Positions 34,768-45,532 of a stretch of 64,000 nucleotides of DNA are shown here, piece by piece. This DNA comes from Nocardioides sp. WS12. Its GTDB lineage: Bacteria > Actinomycetota > Actinomycetes > Propionibacteriales > Nocardioidaceae. A model generated the notes under the pieces. That model was not told where the DNA came from. It searched no databases and worked only from the letters and a program-made list of their open reading frames with translations. Positions within the stretch are counted from its first letter, which is position 1. Each line of letters opens with the position of its first letter. A program made the position numbers and the translations under genes. Location of the stretch: assembly GCF_014108865.1 (NCBI RefSeq), contig NZ_CP053928.1, positions 3,162,001 to 3,226,000 of the forward strand, written 5' to 3'.

Positions 34768-35373
34768 TCAGGCGTTCTCGACCTGGACCATGAGCGCCTG
34801 CGCGTCGGCGACCACCTTCTCGAGCACGCCCCGGCGAGGATCGGGTACGGCGTGCCACGCCCCGACGATCTGTACCTTGCCGAGTCGGGCATCGGTGAGC
34901 ACCTCGGTGACGGCAGTGTGGTCGCCACCCGCGACGACCACGTCGACACCGGGAAGGATCCGCGCAGCATGGTCCGCCGCCGCTTCATACGCGGCGCGGG
35001 CCTGGTTGTCGCGGCGGCGCGCGAACCGCTGCTGCGACTGACCGCCGGCCTTCGTCCGGCCCTGCACGTGACGCTGCCCGACCTTCGACTCCGCCAGCGC
35101 ACGGTCCTCGAGTCGAGCGATGGCGAATCCGCCCTTGCGGACCAGGAGCACGCCCCAGCGCTCGGGCACGGCAACGGAGTCGGCCAACGCACCTGCATCC
35201 GGCAGGTCGTCGTACGCGATGGAGAACGGGAGATGCGCCGAGAAGTGGGAACCGTCCGGCGCGTTTCCGAGCAGGGCGCCGTCGACGACACTCAACACCG
35301 GATCGCCGTGAGAGGCCGCGAAGTTCGAGACCCAGCGCGGCCACCGGGCAACGGGTACGAAAACGTCGGGCAC
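34768..35373 (-). CDS. acVLRF1 family peptidyl-tRNA hydrolase (eRF1-like)
   Basis: A 201-aa protein of the actinobacterial VLRF1 family, related to eukaryotic Vms1/ANKZF1 and eRF1. The catalytic-loop signature KAGGQSQQRFARRR is intact (GGQSQQR at 110-116). It is expected to cleave peptidyl-tRNA on stalled or split ribosomes. The GTG at 35373 is chosen because TAGCGT lies 7 nt upstream and the protein then begins PDVFVPVARW; the longer open frame extends into the divergent promoter and the next gene. Confidence 0.88.
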   Translation of the reverse strand: MPDVFVPVARWPRWVSNFAASHGDPVLSVVDGALLGNAPDGSHFSAHLPFSIAYDDLPDAGALADSVAVPERWGVLLVRKGGFAIARLEDRALAESKVGQRHVQGRTKAGGQSQQRFARRRDNQARAAYEAAADHAARILPGVDVVVAGGDHTAVTEVLTDARLGKVQIVGAWHAVPDPRRGVLEKVVADAQALMVQVENA

Positions 35374-35380
35374 AAAGGTG

Positions 35381-35409
35381 ACGCTACCGACGAGAACGTG
35401 TTCTAGTCT
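35381..35409. promoter_or_regulatory. Head-to-head leaderless promoters (acVLRF1 / SRPBCC)
   Basis: TAGCGT on the minus strand (35381-35386) is 7 nt from the GTG at 35373. TAGTCT on the plus strand (35404-35409) is 6 nt from the ATG at 35416. Between them is the near-palindrome AGAACGTGTTCT (35393-35404). Confidence 0.5.
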
Positions 35410-35415
35410 CAGGGC

Positions 35416-35913
35416 ATGCCCGCGATGTATCCGAGCACGCAGGTCGGGATCGACTTCGTCGACACGGCTCCGCACCGCTACACGAACAGCGTCGACCTCG
35501 CGATCTCCCCGTCCCAACTGTTCGAGGTGCTCGCGGATGCCAGCGCATGGCCGCGTTGGGCGAGCGTCATCACCGGCGTGGTGTGGACCACGCCCGAGCC
35601 GATCGACGTCGGGACCCGCCGCACGGTCACGATGCGGGGCGGTCTGATCGGCGACGAGGAGTTCCTCACCTGGGAGCCACCCCTGTCGATGTCGTTCCGG
35701 TTCAACGAGTCGTCGACCCGGACCGTGAAGGCCTTCGCCGAGCGGTACGACGTCGTCCCGACCGCCGACGGTTGCCGTCTCACCTGGACGCTGGCCCTCG
35801 ACGTGCGTGGCCCGTCGCGGCTCGGGATGCCCCTCGGCAAGCCGGTGATGAACGCGACCTTCCGGCGGTTCCTGGCCAACCTGAGGCGCTACACCGATCA
35901 GCGGTTCAACTGA
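35416..35913 (+). CDS. SRPBCC family protein
   Basis: A 165-aa START/Bet v1-fold protein that binds a hydrophobic ligand in a large cavity. Family features are SVDLAISPSQLFEVLADASAWPRW with the typical W...W pair, and a C-terminal helix ending FRRFLANLRRYTDQRFN. Ligand and role are unknown. It is divergent from acVLRF1, and the DinB-like gene follows 33 bp later with its own promoter. Confidence 0.86.
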   Translation: MPAMYPSTQVGIDFVDTAPHRYTNSVDLAISPSQLFEVLADASAWPRWASVITGVVWTTPEPIDVGTRRTVTMRGGLIGDEEFLTWEPPLSMSFRFNESSTRTVKAFAERYDVVPTADGCRLTWTLALDVRGPSRLGMPLGKPVMNATFRRFLANLRRYTDQRFN

Positions 35914-35933
35914 CCCAAGCAATCGGCCGTGGG

Positions 35934-35939
35934 TAGCCT
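35934..35939 (+). promoter_or_regulatory. Leaderless -10 of the DinB-like gene
   Basis: TAGCCT ends 7 nt before the GTG at 35947. CTGACC (35910-35915) lies 18 bp upstream as a -35 candidate. Confidence 0.55.
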
Positions 35940-35946
35940 CGGGTGG

Positions 35947-36486
35947 GTGACGACCTTTCGCGCTGAGGACCGCACCGACCCACCCGTGAATTCCGACGAA
36001 GCAGCGACGCTACTGGGGTTCCTGAACTACCAGCGGGACACGCTTCGGTGGAAGTGCTCGGGGTTGACCATCGAACAGCTTTCGACCTCCATGGCGCCAA
36101 CGACAATGACACTGGCGGGCCTGGTGAAGCACCTGGCCGTCGTCGAGTCGGGGTGGCTGAACCAGTTCTTCGCGGGCGGCGTCACCAAGCCCTCCTGGTT
36201 CGACGAACTGGACCCGGATGACCGAAACTGGTCGTTCACCTCCGCCACCGGTGCCACACCCGACCAGCTGTTCGCCTGGTTCGACGAGTCGATCGCGGTC
36301 TCCGACCGAGTCATCGCAGATGCTATGGCGGGCCCGGAAGGCTTGGCCGCCCTGTCCGCCGAGGCGGACGACGGGAACCGGATCTCACTGCGCTGGATCG
36401 TGTGCCACCTGATCGAGGAGTACGCCCGCCACAACGGTCACGCCGACCTGCTTCGCGAGTCCATCGATGGAACCACCGGCGAATAG
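35947..36486 (+). CDS. DinB/DUF664 family protein
   Basis: A 179-aa four-helix-bundle protein of the DinB (DUF664) superfamily. Candidate metal ligands are H62 (VKHLAVVE), H162 and H165 (EEYARHNGHADLL), in the positions used by this family. Some relatives are mycothiol- or bacillithiol-dependent transferases, which fits an actinobacterium but is not proven here. The GTG at 35947 is selected over an earlier in-frame ATG at 35929, which would lie upstream of the -10. Confidence 0.85.
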   Translation: MTTFRAEDRTDPPVNSDEAATLLGFLNYQRDTLRWKCSGLTIEQLSTSMAPTTMTLAGLVKHLAVVESGWLNQFFAGGVTKPSWFDELDPDDRNWSFTSATGATPDQLFAWFDESIAVSDRVIADAMAGPEGLAALSAEADDGNRISLRWIVCHLIEEYARHNGHADLLRESIDGTTGE

Positions 36487-36583
36487 CCATCCCACAGAGT
36501 CTGACCGCGCCGCTCCGCCAAGCAAGATCCGCGGTACGTTGCGCGATGCCGCGCCGCGGCCCCATGCCCTGACAGGAGACCCC

Positions 36584-36922
36584 ATGACCCACAACCCGAG
36601 CCCGTCGAAGATCCTCCGGCCCTTCACGCGCCAGTCCACCGTGCTCGAACTGGCCTCGACGATGCCCGGGCGCGCGTTCAAGGCGATGATCGTGCGCCAG
36701 CTCCCTCCGACGGCCACCGAGAAGGAGCGTCAGGAGCTGGAGGACCTCACCCTCAGTTTTCCGCTGGAGACCCTGGTTGAGCTGTCCGAGGGCAAGCTCA
36801 CCTGGGGGATCGCCGACTCGCTCGTCGATCTGGCGAACCGCAAGCCGCATCGTGTCATCGGTCGTGGTATCGGCGCGAGCGCTGCCGCCCTGAAGAAGGT
36901 CACGCGCTCGGTTCGCCGCTGA
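36584..36922 (+). CDS. Hypothetical protein
   Basis: A 112-aa soluble, basic protein with no recognised domain. It reads as mostly helical: ILRPFTRQSTVLELASTMPGR, then an acidic centre (EKERQELEDLT), then IGRGIGASAAALKKVTRSVRR at the end. CAGGAGA lies 6 nt before the ATG, so it is translated from a leadered mRNA, unlike most neighbours. No function proposed. Confidence 0.65.
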   Translation: MTHNPSPSKILRPFTRQSTVLELASTMPGRAFKAMIVRQLPPTATEKERQELEDLTLSFPLETLVELSEGKLTWGIADSLVDLANRKPHRVIGRGIGASAAALKKVTRSVRR

Positions 36923-37153
36923 TAGCGCGCACCATCGCCCCGCCCCGACCCCGGCATGGCTGAAGCGGTCTCAGCTCCTACCTGTGGACAACTCGGCGTC
37001 AGCCAGGGGCAATGTCGGTGGTCGATGATCCAATACTCGTATGGCAATCAGGTGCGAGGTCGACGAGCAGGACGAGCTGGTGGAGATGTCCGCCGGCGAC
37101 GTCTTGGCGTTCGTACTCACGCGGCCTGACGCCGCGCTCCCCCGCGATGTCGC
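36923..37153. other. Intergenic region, 231 bp
   Basis: No convincing gene. An open frame from ATG at 37041 continues antisense into sufT and is not credited. The region holds the candidate suf terminator at 37120-37136. No tRNA-like fold was recognised. Confidence 0.5.
37120..37136 (-). terminator. Candidate terminator of the suf operon
   Basis: CGCGGC (37120-37125) and GCCGCG (37131-37136) form a 6-bp all-GC stem with loop CTGAC, 18 nt after the sufT stop. No U-tract. Confidence 0.45.
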
Positions 37154-37612
37154 TCAGACGTTGAAGCCGAGCGCCCGCAACTGCTCGCGGCCGTCGGGGG
37201 TGATCTTGTCCGGGCCCCACGGCGGCATCCAGACCCAGTTGATCGCGACGTCGTTGACGAGGCCCTCGAGGGCGGAGTTGGTCTGGTCGGTGATCACGTC
37301 GGTCAGCGGGCAAGCCGCGGACGTCAGCGTCATGTCGAGGACCAGGTTCGCGCCCTCGTCGACGTGAATGCCGTAGACCAGACCGAGGTCGACGACGTTG
37401 ATCCCGAGCTCGGGGTCGACGACGTCCTTCATGGCCTCTTCGACGTCGGCAATCGCCACGTTCGAGGACGCCGAAGAGCCGACCATCTTGTGGGCGGCCG
37501 CCTCGGGCACCTCGGGGAGGTCGCCGTGGTCGACGGAGCCCGCATGGCCATGTCCGTGCCCGTGGTCGTGCCCGTCGTGGCTGTGGTCGTGGTCATGGTT
37601 GTGCTCGGTCAT
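37154..37612 (-). CDS. sufT: SufT: MIP18/DUF59 Fe-S assembly factor with His-rich N-terminus
   Basis: A 152-aa protein. Residues 4-29 are an almost alternating His/Asp/Gly tract (17 or so histidines), a likely metal-binding tail that is not part of the usual domain. The DUF59 domain follows (about 50-150) with DVEEAMKDVVDPELGINVVDLGLVYG and the conserved Cys in LTSAACPLTD. SufT-type proteins help mature Fe-S proteins. Last gene of the operon, overlapping sufU by 4 bp. Confidence 0.92.
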   Translation of the reverse strand: MTEHNHDHDHSHDGHDHGHGHGHAGSVDHGDLPEVPEAAAHKMVGSSASSNVAIADVEEAMKDVVDPELGINVVDLGLVYGIHVDEGANLVLDMTLTSAACPLTDVITDQTNSALEGLVNDVAINWVWMPPWGPDKITPDGREQLRALGFNV

Positions 37613-38091
37613 GCCTTGCCTCCGTCTACGTCAACTGCTGAGGCGACGACCTGTGTCGTCGCGTCCTTCCACGCCATCCAGGACAGCAGCGCGCACTTCA
37701 CCCGGGCGGGGAACTTCGCCACCCCGGCGAACGCGATCCCGTCCTCGAGAATGTCTTCATCGGGCACGACGGTGCCCTTGCCCTGCATCAGGGTCAGGAA
37801 CTCCTGGTGGATCGCCAGCGCTTCGTCGACGCTCTTGCCGACCACGAGGTCGTAGAGCACCGAGGCCGACGCCTGCGAGATCGAGCAGCCGACCGAGTCG
37901 TACGACACATCGCTGACGACGTCGCCGTCCAGGTGCACCCGCAGGGTCACCTCGTCACCGCACGTCGGGTTGACGTGGTGGACCTCGGCCTCGTGCGGGT
38001 CACGCAGTCCCTTGCCATGGGGCTTCTTGTAATGATCGAGGATGATCTCCTGGTAGAGCGCATCCAGATCCTGGCTGTTCGCCGTCATCAT
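37609..38091 (-). CDS. sufU: SufU Fe-S assembly sulfur-transfer protein
   Basis: Zinc-dependent sulfurtransferase that accepts persulfide sulfur from SufS. In 160 aa the conserved ligands are C44 and D46 (NPTCGDEV), C69 (SVGCSIS) and C133 (RVKCALLSW), as in SufU rather than IscU. ATG at 38091 overlaps the sufS stop; the next codon, ATG at 38088, is an equally possible start. Adjacent to its partner sufS. Confidence 0.95.
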   Translation of the reverse strand: MMTANSQDLDALYQEIILDHYKKPHGKGLRDPHEAEVHHVNPTCGDEVTLRVHLDGDVVSDVSYDSVGCSISQASASVLYDLVVGKSVDEALAIHQEFLTLMQGKGTVVPDEDILEDGIAFAGVAKFPARVKCALLSWMAWKDATTQVVASAVDVDGGKA

Positions 38092-39335
38092 CAGTCCAGC
38101 TTGAAGTAGGAGCGGGTGTAGTTGAGCGCCTCGATGAGCGCGTCGATCTCCCGCGGCTCGGTGTAGAGGTACGACGACATCCGGGTGGAGCTCTGCACGC
38201 CGAACCGCGCGTGTGCCGGCTTCGCGCAGTGGTGCCCGGCGCGTACGGCGATGCCGCGACTGTCGAGCACCTGGGCGATGTCGTGCGGGTGGACGCCGTC
38301 GAGTTCGAAGGAGATCGCTCCACCGCGGGCCGCGGCATCGAGCGGCCCGAGGACGGTGAGGCCCTTGACCGTCTGCAGCCCCTGCAGCGCGTAGCCGGTG
38401 ATCGCCTGCTCGTGCTCGTGGATCGCGTCCAGGCCGATGTGGCCGAGGTACTCGACCGCAGCGCCGAGGCCGATGGCCTCGGCAATCGGCGGCGTGCCGG
38501 CCTCGAAGCGGTGCGGAACCTTGGCGTACGTCGAACGCGCCATGGTCACGGTCTCGATCATCTCGCCGCCGCCGTGGAACGGGGGCAGCTCGTTGAGCAA
38601 CTCTTCCCGACCCCAGAGCACGCCGATGCCGGTCGGGCCGCAGACCTTGTGGCCGGTGAAGACGAGGAAGTCACAGTCGACGGCCTGGACGTCCACGGGC
38701 AACTGGGGTGCCGCCTGCGAGGCGTCGATGACCGACACCGCGCCGACCGCCTTGGCCCGCGCTGCCAGGTCGGCGACCGGGTTGATGGTGCCGAGCATGT
38801 TCGACACCCAGGTGAACGCGACGACCTTGGTGTTCTCGTCCAGCAACTGGTCGGCATTGCTGAAGTCGAGCTGACCGTCGTCGGTCAGGCCGAACCAGCG
38901 CAGCTCGGCACCCGAACGCTCGCAGGCGAGCTGCCACGACACGATGTTGGAGTGGTGCTCCATCTCCGTGATCACGACGTTGTCGCCCGGCGCGAGCTCG
39001 ATGGTGCGAGCCAGCAGGTTGAGCGCCTCGGTGGCGTTCTTGGTGAAGATGATCTCGTTGCGCGACGGGGCGTTGAGGAAGGCGGCGACCTTGTCGCGCG
39101 CCGCCTCGTAGGCCTCGGTCGACTCGGAGCCGAGCTGGTGCATGGCGCGCGCGATGTTCGCGTTGTGCCGCTCCAGGTGGTCGACCATCGTGTCGATGAC
39201 GACCTGGGGCTTCTGCGAGGTGTTCGCGCTGTCGAGATAGACCAGCGGCAGTCCGCCCGCGAGCGTGCGCTCCAGGATGGGGAAGTCCTTACGGATGACT
39301 TCCAGCTCGGGGAGCAGACCATTGAGGGCTGTCAT
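38091..39335 (-). CDS. sufS: Cysteine desulfurase SufS
   Basis: PLP enzyme that takes sulfur from cysteine for Fe-S assembly. The 414 residues include the PLP lysine K230 in FTGHKVCGPTGIG and the persulfide-forming C370 in RAGHHCAKP, typical of group II (SufS) enzymes, plus TEMEHHSNIVSW. Located between sufC (2-bp gap) and sufU (overlap). Confidence 0.96.
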   Translation of the reverse strand: MTALNGLLPELEVIRKDFPILERTLAGGLPLVYLDSANTSQKPQVVIDTMVDHLERHNANIARAMHQLGSESTEAYEAARDKVAAFLNAPSRNEIIFTKNATEALNLLARTIELAPGDNVVITEMEHHSNIVSWQLACERSGAELRWFGLTDDGQLDFSNADQLLDENTKVVAFTWVSNMLGTINPVADLAARAKAVGAVSVIDASQAAPQLPVDVQAVDCDFLVFTGHKVCGPTGIGVLWGREELLNELPPFHGGGEMIETVTMARSTYAKVPHRFEAGTPPIAEAIGLGAAVEYLGHIGLDAIHEHEQAITGYALQGLQTVKGLTVLGPLDAAARGGAISFELDGVHPHDIAQVLDSRGIAVRAGHHCAKPAHARFGVQSSTRMSSYLYTEPREIDALIEALNYTRSYFKLD

Positions 39336-39337
39336 GG

Positions 39338-40108
39338 TCAGGCCCCAGACTCCACGGATGCCTTGAGGAAGCGGTCGTAGCCGTTGGCCTCGAGCTCTTC
39401 GGCAAGCTCGGGACCGCCGGATTCGGCAACCCTGCCGGCGACGAACACGTGCACGTGGTCGGGCTTGATGTAGCGCAGGATCCGCGTGTAGTGCGTGATC
39501 AGCAGGACGCCCTTGTTGTCGCGCTCACGGAACCGGTTGACGCCGTCCGAGACGACCTTGAGTGCGTCGATGTCGAGGCCGGAGTCGGTCTCGTCGAGGA
39601 TCGCGACCTTCGGGTCGAGCAGTTCGAGCTGGGCGATCTCGTGACGCTTCTTCTCGCCGCCGGAGAAGCCCTCGTTGACCGAACGCTGCGAGAACGTCGT
39701 GTCGAGGTTCATCTTCTCGAGGGCGCCGTTGACGTCCTTGACCCACGTACGGAGCTTGGGCGCTTCGCCGTCGATCGCGGTCTTCGCGGTGCGCAGGAAG
39801 TTGGAGACCGACACGCCGGGAACCTCGACGGGGTACTGCATCGCGAGGAACAGCCCTGCGCGCGCCCGCTCGTCGACGGACATGCTGAGCACGTCCTCGC
39901 CGTCCAGGGTGACCGTACCGCCGGTGACCTCGTAGCGCGGGTGGCCGGCGATGGAGTACGCCAGGGTCGACTTGCCGGAGCCGTTCGGGCCCATGATCGC
40001 GTGCGTCTCGCCGGAGTTGATGGTCAGCGTGACGCCCTTGAGGATCTCAATCGGACCGTCTTCGGTGTTGACCTGGACCTGAAGGTCCTTGATCTCGAGG
40101 GTGCTCAT
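39338..40108 (-). CDS. sufC: Fe-S cluster assembly ATPase SufC
   Basis: ABC-type ATPase of the SufBCD scaffold, 256 aa from the ATG at 40108. Walker A is GPNGSGKST (40-48), and the SufC-specific signature FSGGEKKRHEIAQL and Walker B VAILDETDSGLDIDAL are present. The start overlaps the Rieske gene stop (ATGA); a longer open frame reads back through that gene and is not used. Confidence 0.96.
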   Translation of the reverse strand: MSTLEIKDLQVQVNTEDGPIEILKGVTLTINSGETHAIMGPNGSGKSTLAYSIAGHPRYEVTGGTVTLDGEDVLSMSVDERARAGLFLAMQYPVEVPGVSVSNFLRTAKTAIDGEAPKLRTWVKDVNGALEKMNLDTTFSQRSVNEGFSGGEKKRHEIAQLELLDPKVAILDETDSGLDIDALKVVSDGVNRFRERDNKGVLLITHYTRILRYIKPDHVHVFVAGRVAESGGPELAEELEANGYDRFLKASVESGA

Positions 40109-40436
40109 GCGGGGGTGACTCCGTTCAGGGTGGATTCCACGTCGACGTACACGTCGCCGTCGCGGACTTCTACTGGGAAGGTGGCAACCGGTTCGGTCGC
40201 CGGGAAAGTGGTGGGCTTGCCGGTGCGCAGGTCGAACGTCGACCCATGCAGCCAGCACTCGATCGTGCAGTCGGCGACTTCGCCCTCGCTGAGCGCGACC
40301 GCTGCGTGCGAGCACAGGTCCTGCAGCGCGTACACCTCGTCGCCGTTGCGTGCGATCGCCACGTCGTAGCGGTCGATCGTCACGGCCAGGGCCTCGTCGG
40401 TCGGGATGTCGTCCAGCGCGCAGGCGCGTTCGAAAC

Positions 40437-40440
<4 letters not shown>
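40105..40440 (-). CDS. Rieske-type [2Fe-2S] ferredoxin within the suf operon
   Basis: A 111-aa Rieske domain protein similar to ferredoxin components of dioxygenases. Cluster ligands are C43-x-H45 (LCSHAAVAL) and C62-x2-H65 (ECWLHG). It lies between sufD and sufC with 4-bp overlaps on both sides, a position conserved in many actinobacterial suf operons. It may give electrons for assembly or act as an acceptor; this is inference. Confidence 0.93.
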
Positions 40441-43014
<2,574 letters not shown>

Positions 43015-43018
<4 letters not shown>

Positions 43019-43707
43019 GACGTGACCTGCTCCTTCTTCTTCTCGTCGAGCGAGTGGATCTGATGGACGGTCGGGATGCACGTGGTGCACACCCCGTCGC
43101 CGTGGGCGATGGTGGCCAGACGCTGGACGTGCGTGCCGAGGACGCGGCTGATCGCCTCGGTCTCGGCTTCGCACAACTGCGGGAATTCATGGGCCACGTG
43201 GGAGACGGGGCAGTGCTGCTGGCACAGCTCCTCCCCCACGGGGATCTGGTGCACCGCTGCGGCGTAGCCCTCAGCGGTGAAGATGGTGGCGAGCACCTGG
43301 GCCGGCGAGGCCTCCGGGTGGGCGGCCTGGACCTCGGGGAAGCGCTTCTCGATGAACGACGCCCGGCGGTCGGCGAAGGCGCGGACGGCGGCGTCACCAC
43401 CCGTCTCGGCGAGGAAGCGCAGCGCCTCGGTGGCGAGGTCGTCGTACTGCTGGTCGAAGGCGTCGCGGCCACGCTCGGTGAGCACGAAGACCTTGGCCGG
43501 TCGACCACGTCCCCGCGAGCCCACGGGACGCGGGTCACGCGCCACGAGAGCGCCGTCGGCGACCATCTGGTCGAGGTGCCGGCGGACCGCTGCGGGGGTC
43601 AGGTCGAGCCGCTCCGCGAGGGCCACAGCAGTGGAGGCGCCGTTGACCAGGATCGACTGAGCCACGCGCTGGCGCGTCGGCTGGTCGCACTCGGTCGGCA
43701 ATTCCAC
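43015..43707 (-). CDS. sufR: SufR-type Fe-S-sensing transcriptional regulator
   Basis: First gene of the suf operon, 230 aa from GTG at 43707. A winged helix-turn-helix (about 12-60; [20 protein letters not shown]) is followed by the wing [18 protein letters not shown]. The C-terminal cysteines C162, C166, C179, C207 and C210 are candidates for [Fe-S] ligands, as in SufR repressors. An in-frame TTG at 43743 would add 12 residues, but the -10-like CATTAT (43723-43728) lies inside that stretch, so GTG is preferred. It probably represses its own operon when clusters are plentiful. Confidence 0.9.
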
Positions 43708-43722
43708 AACATCAGTGTGCCG

Positions 43723-43760
43723 ATAATGCCCCGGCGCTTTCAAGCAAGGTGAGCCTTAGT
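43723..43760 (-). promoter_or_regulatory. suf operon promoter with iron-box-like sequence
   Basis: -10-like CATTAT at 43723-43728 (minus strand). Upstream, at 43746-43759, the minus strand reads CTAAGGCTCACCTT, with the AGGCTCACCT core of IdeR/DmdR iron boxes and a 4-bp AAGG/CCTT symmetry. It overlaps the expected -35 position, so an iron-dependent repressor could act here besides SufR. Confidence 0.5.
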
Positions 43761-43784
43761 TTCGAGGCTCGCTCCGCTCGCACC

Positions 43785-44195
43785 TCAACCAACGGGGACA
43801 TTTCGCGTGTGGCGGAGCCACGCCAGGCCTGCGAACGGGAGGACGAGAGGCAGGAATCCGTAGCCCTGGCCGAAGTGGGACCAGACTGTCTTGTCGGGGA
43901 ACAGGTCGGTCGCCAGATAGCTCAGCGCCCCCACGGACAGGACCCCGAGGAGCTCGATCGAGACAGCGATGCCGGCCACCCGCCACCCGGTGGTCCCGCC
44001 GAGGAGCAGGCAGGTCGTGGCGATGAGGTAGATCACGGCGGCGAGCAGCGACAAGGAGTAGGCCAGTGGCGCCCGGTCCGGCTCCATGCCCAACTGGACG
44101 GCAGAGCGACCCGTCGCGGCCACCGCGAACAGGCCGTAGACGAACACCAGTGCGCGCCCCCAGCCCTCGGCGAGCGGCTGCTGCAACTCAGACAT
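43785..44195 (-). CDS. Hypothetical four-helix membrane protein
   Basis: A 136-aa membrane protein with about four hydrophobic helices and a short cytoplasmic tail ending RHTRNVPVG. ATG at 44195 overlaps the stop of the upstream membrane protein by 8 bp, so the two are coupled and may work together. No family recognised. In the syntenic M. tuberculosis block this position next to sufR holds mptB (Rv1459c), which is not present here. Confidence 0.75.
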   Translation of the reverse strand: MSELQQPLAEGWGRALVFVYGLFAVAATGRSAVQLGMEPDRAPLAYSLSLLAAVIYLIATTCLLLGGTTGWRVAGIAVSIELLGVLSVGALSYLATDLFPDKTVWSHFGQGYGFLPLVLPFAGLAWLRHTRNVPVG

Positions 44196-44553
44196 GGCGA
44201 CCTGCCCAGATGTCCCAGAGCCGGAGCTCCAGCCCGGCCACGGTGGCGACAGCGAGCAACAGGATCGTCGTGCCGACCCGGGAGCGCTCGGCCAGCGAGA
44301 AGAACGCACCCACGACCGGGATCAGGAACACCGTGACCAGGTAGCTCACGAAGACCGCACCCTCGACGTCGCGTTCGGTGCGGGCGAGCGCCACCGCTCC
44401 CCCGACCAGCTGCCCCAGCAGGATCAGGTCCAGCACCGCGAGCGTGATGAAGTGCGAGTCCTGGGCGGCCCGGTCACGAATCAGGTCCACCACGAGCAGT
44501 ACCGCAGCCGCGCACGCGACGGCGAGAACGACGCCGTACAACCAGACAGTCAC
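44188..44553 (-). CDS. Hypothetical four-helix membrane protein
   Basis: A 121-aa protein with about four hydrophobic helices (6-23, 37-57, 66-86, 93-108) and short loops. No known motif. It is translated from GTG with TACGCT 7 nt upstream, divergent from the ABC ATPase at 44597 (43 bp apart), and overlaps the following membrane-protein gene. Possibly an accessory of the neighbouring exporter; inference only. Confidence 0.75.
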   Translation of the reverse strand: MTVWLYGVVLAVACAAAVLLVVDLIRDRAAQDSHFITLAVLDLILLGQLVGGAVALARTERDVEGAVFVSYLVTVFLIPVVGAFFSLAERSRVGTTILLLAVATVAGLELRLWDIWAGRHV

Positions 44554-44560
44554 GGCCGCC

Positions 44561-44590
44561 AGCGTAGGCCCGCAGGCCGCGCTCTAGACT
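44561..44590. promoter_or_regulatory. Head-to-head leaderless promoters
   Basis: TACGCT on the minus strand (44561-44566) is 7 nt from the GTG at 44553. TAGACT on the plus strand (44585-44590) is 6 nt from the GTG at 44597. Confidence 0.5.
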
Positions 44591-44596
44591 CCCCGG

Positions 44597-45532
44597 GTGC
44601 CCGCTGGTCCTGCTGTCCTCGTCGACGGCCTGGTGATGAGGTACGGCGACCGCACTGCTGTCGACGGCCTGTCCTTCGAGGTCGAGGCACACACGATCAC
44701 AGCTGTCCTCGGGCCCAATGGCGCCGGCAAGACGACGACGCTCGAGACCTGCGAGGGCTATCGCCGCGCGCAGTCGGGCACGGTGCGGGTCCTCGGCCTC
44801 GACCCCGTGCATGAGCGTCGGGAACTGCTCCCCCGGATTGGCGTGATGCTGCAGTCGGGCGGCGCCTGGAGCGGCGCCCGCGCCGACGAGATGCTGCGGC
44901 ACTTCGCGAAGCTGCACGCGAACCCACTCGACACCGCCCTGCTGATGGACCGGCTCGCCCTGCACGAGTGCGGCCGGACGCCGTACCGACGGCTCTCGGG
45001 CGGCCAGCAGCAACGCCTCGGACTGGCCCTCGCCCTCGTCGGGCGCCCCGAACTGGTCTTCGTCGACGAACCGACCGCGGGGCTGGACCCCCAGATCCGC
45101 CGGGCCGTCTGGGAACTCCTCGAGGAGTTGCGCGGTGACGGGGTGACCGTCGTCCTCACGACGCACTACCTCGAAGAGGCCGAGCGGCTGGCGGACAAGG
45201 TGCACATCCTCGACCACGGCAAGCTCGTGGCGAGTGGCTCCCCGCTCGAACTCACCCGTGGTGGCACCGTCGCCACGATCCGGTTGGTCGTGACGCAGCC
45301 GTTCCCACCGGGTTCGCCTGAAGCACTCGCCGCGGCCCTCGGCGCCGGCACCGAACTCACCGTGCTCGACCCGCTCAGCCTCCAGGTCTCCGGACCCGCC
45401 GATGGCTCCACGCTGGGCAAGGTCGCCGCCTGGTGCACTGACCACGACGTGCTCCCCGAGTCGCTGTCGCTGGGGCAGCGCAACCTCGAGGACGTCTTCC
45501 TCGAACTGACCGGACGGGACGACTTCGCTTGA
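44597..45532 (+). CDS. ABC transporter ATP-binding protein (exporter next to ctaA)
   Basis: A 311-aa ATPase of the CcmA/DrrA class. Walker A is GPNGAGKTT (39-47), the signature LSGGQQQRLGLALAL and Walker B LVFVDEPTAGLDPQ. The C-terminal domain of about 90 residues is usual for this class. It forms an operon with the permease (TTGA overlap) and ctaA, the same order as M. tuberculosis Rv1458c-Rv1457c-Rv1456c, suggesting a conserved but uncharacterised exporter linked to heme A synthesis or respiration. Confidence 0.93.
   Translation: MPAGPAVLVDGLVMRYGDRTAVDGLSFEVEAHTITAVLGPNGAGKTTTLETCEGYRRAQSGTVRVLGLDPVHERRELLPRIGVMLQSGGAWSGARADEMLRHFAKLHANPLDTALLMDRLALHECGRTPYRRLSGGQQQRLGLALALVGRPELVFVDEPTAGLDPQIRRAVWELLEELRGDGVTVVLTTHYLEEAERLADKVHILDHGKLVASGSPLELTRGGTVATIRLVVTQPFPPGSPEALAAALGAGTELTVLDPLSLQVSGPADGSTLGKVAAWCTDHDVLPESLSLGQRNLEDVFLELTGRDDFA

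Noticed and set aside
35393..35404. AGAACGTGTTCT as a LexA (SOS) box
   Set aside because: The actinobacterial SOS box needs GAAC and GTTC separated by 4 nt; here they are separated by 2.
36923..37153. Possible tRNA or small RNA in the largest gene-free stretch
   Set aside because: No cloverleaf or conserved T-loop sequence was recognised; only a GC hairpin near sufT is seen.
37041..37367. Open frame starting MAIRCEVDEQDELVEM before and across sufT
   Set aside because: The first 38 codons look protein-like, but two thirds of the frame is antisense to sufT, and there is no ribosome site or promoter at the right distance.
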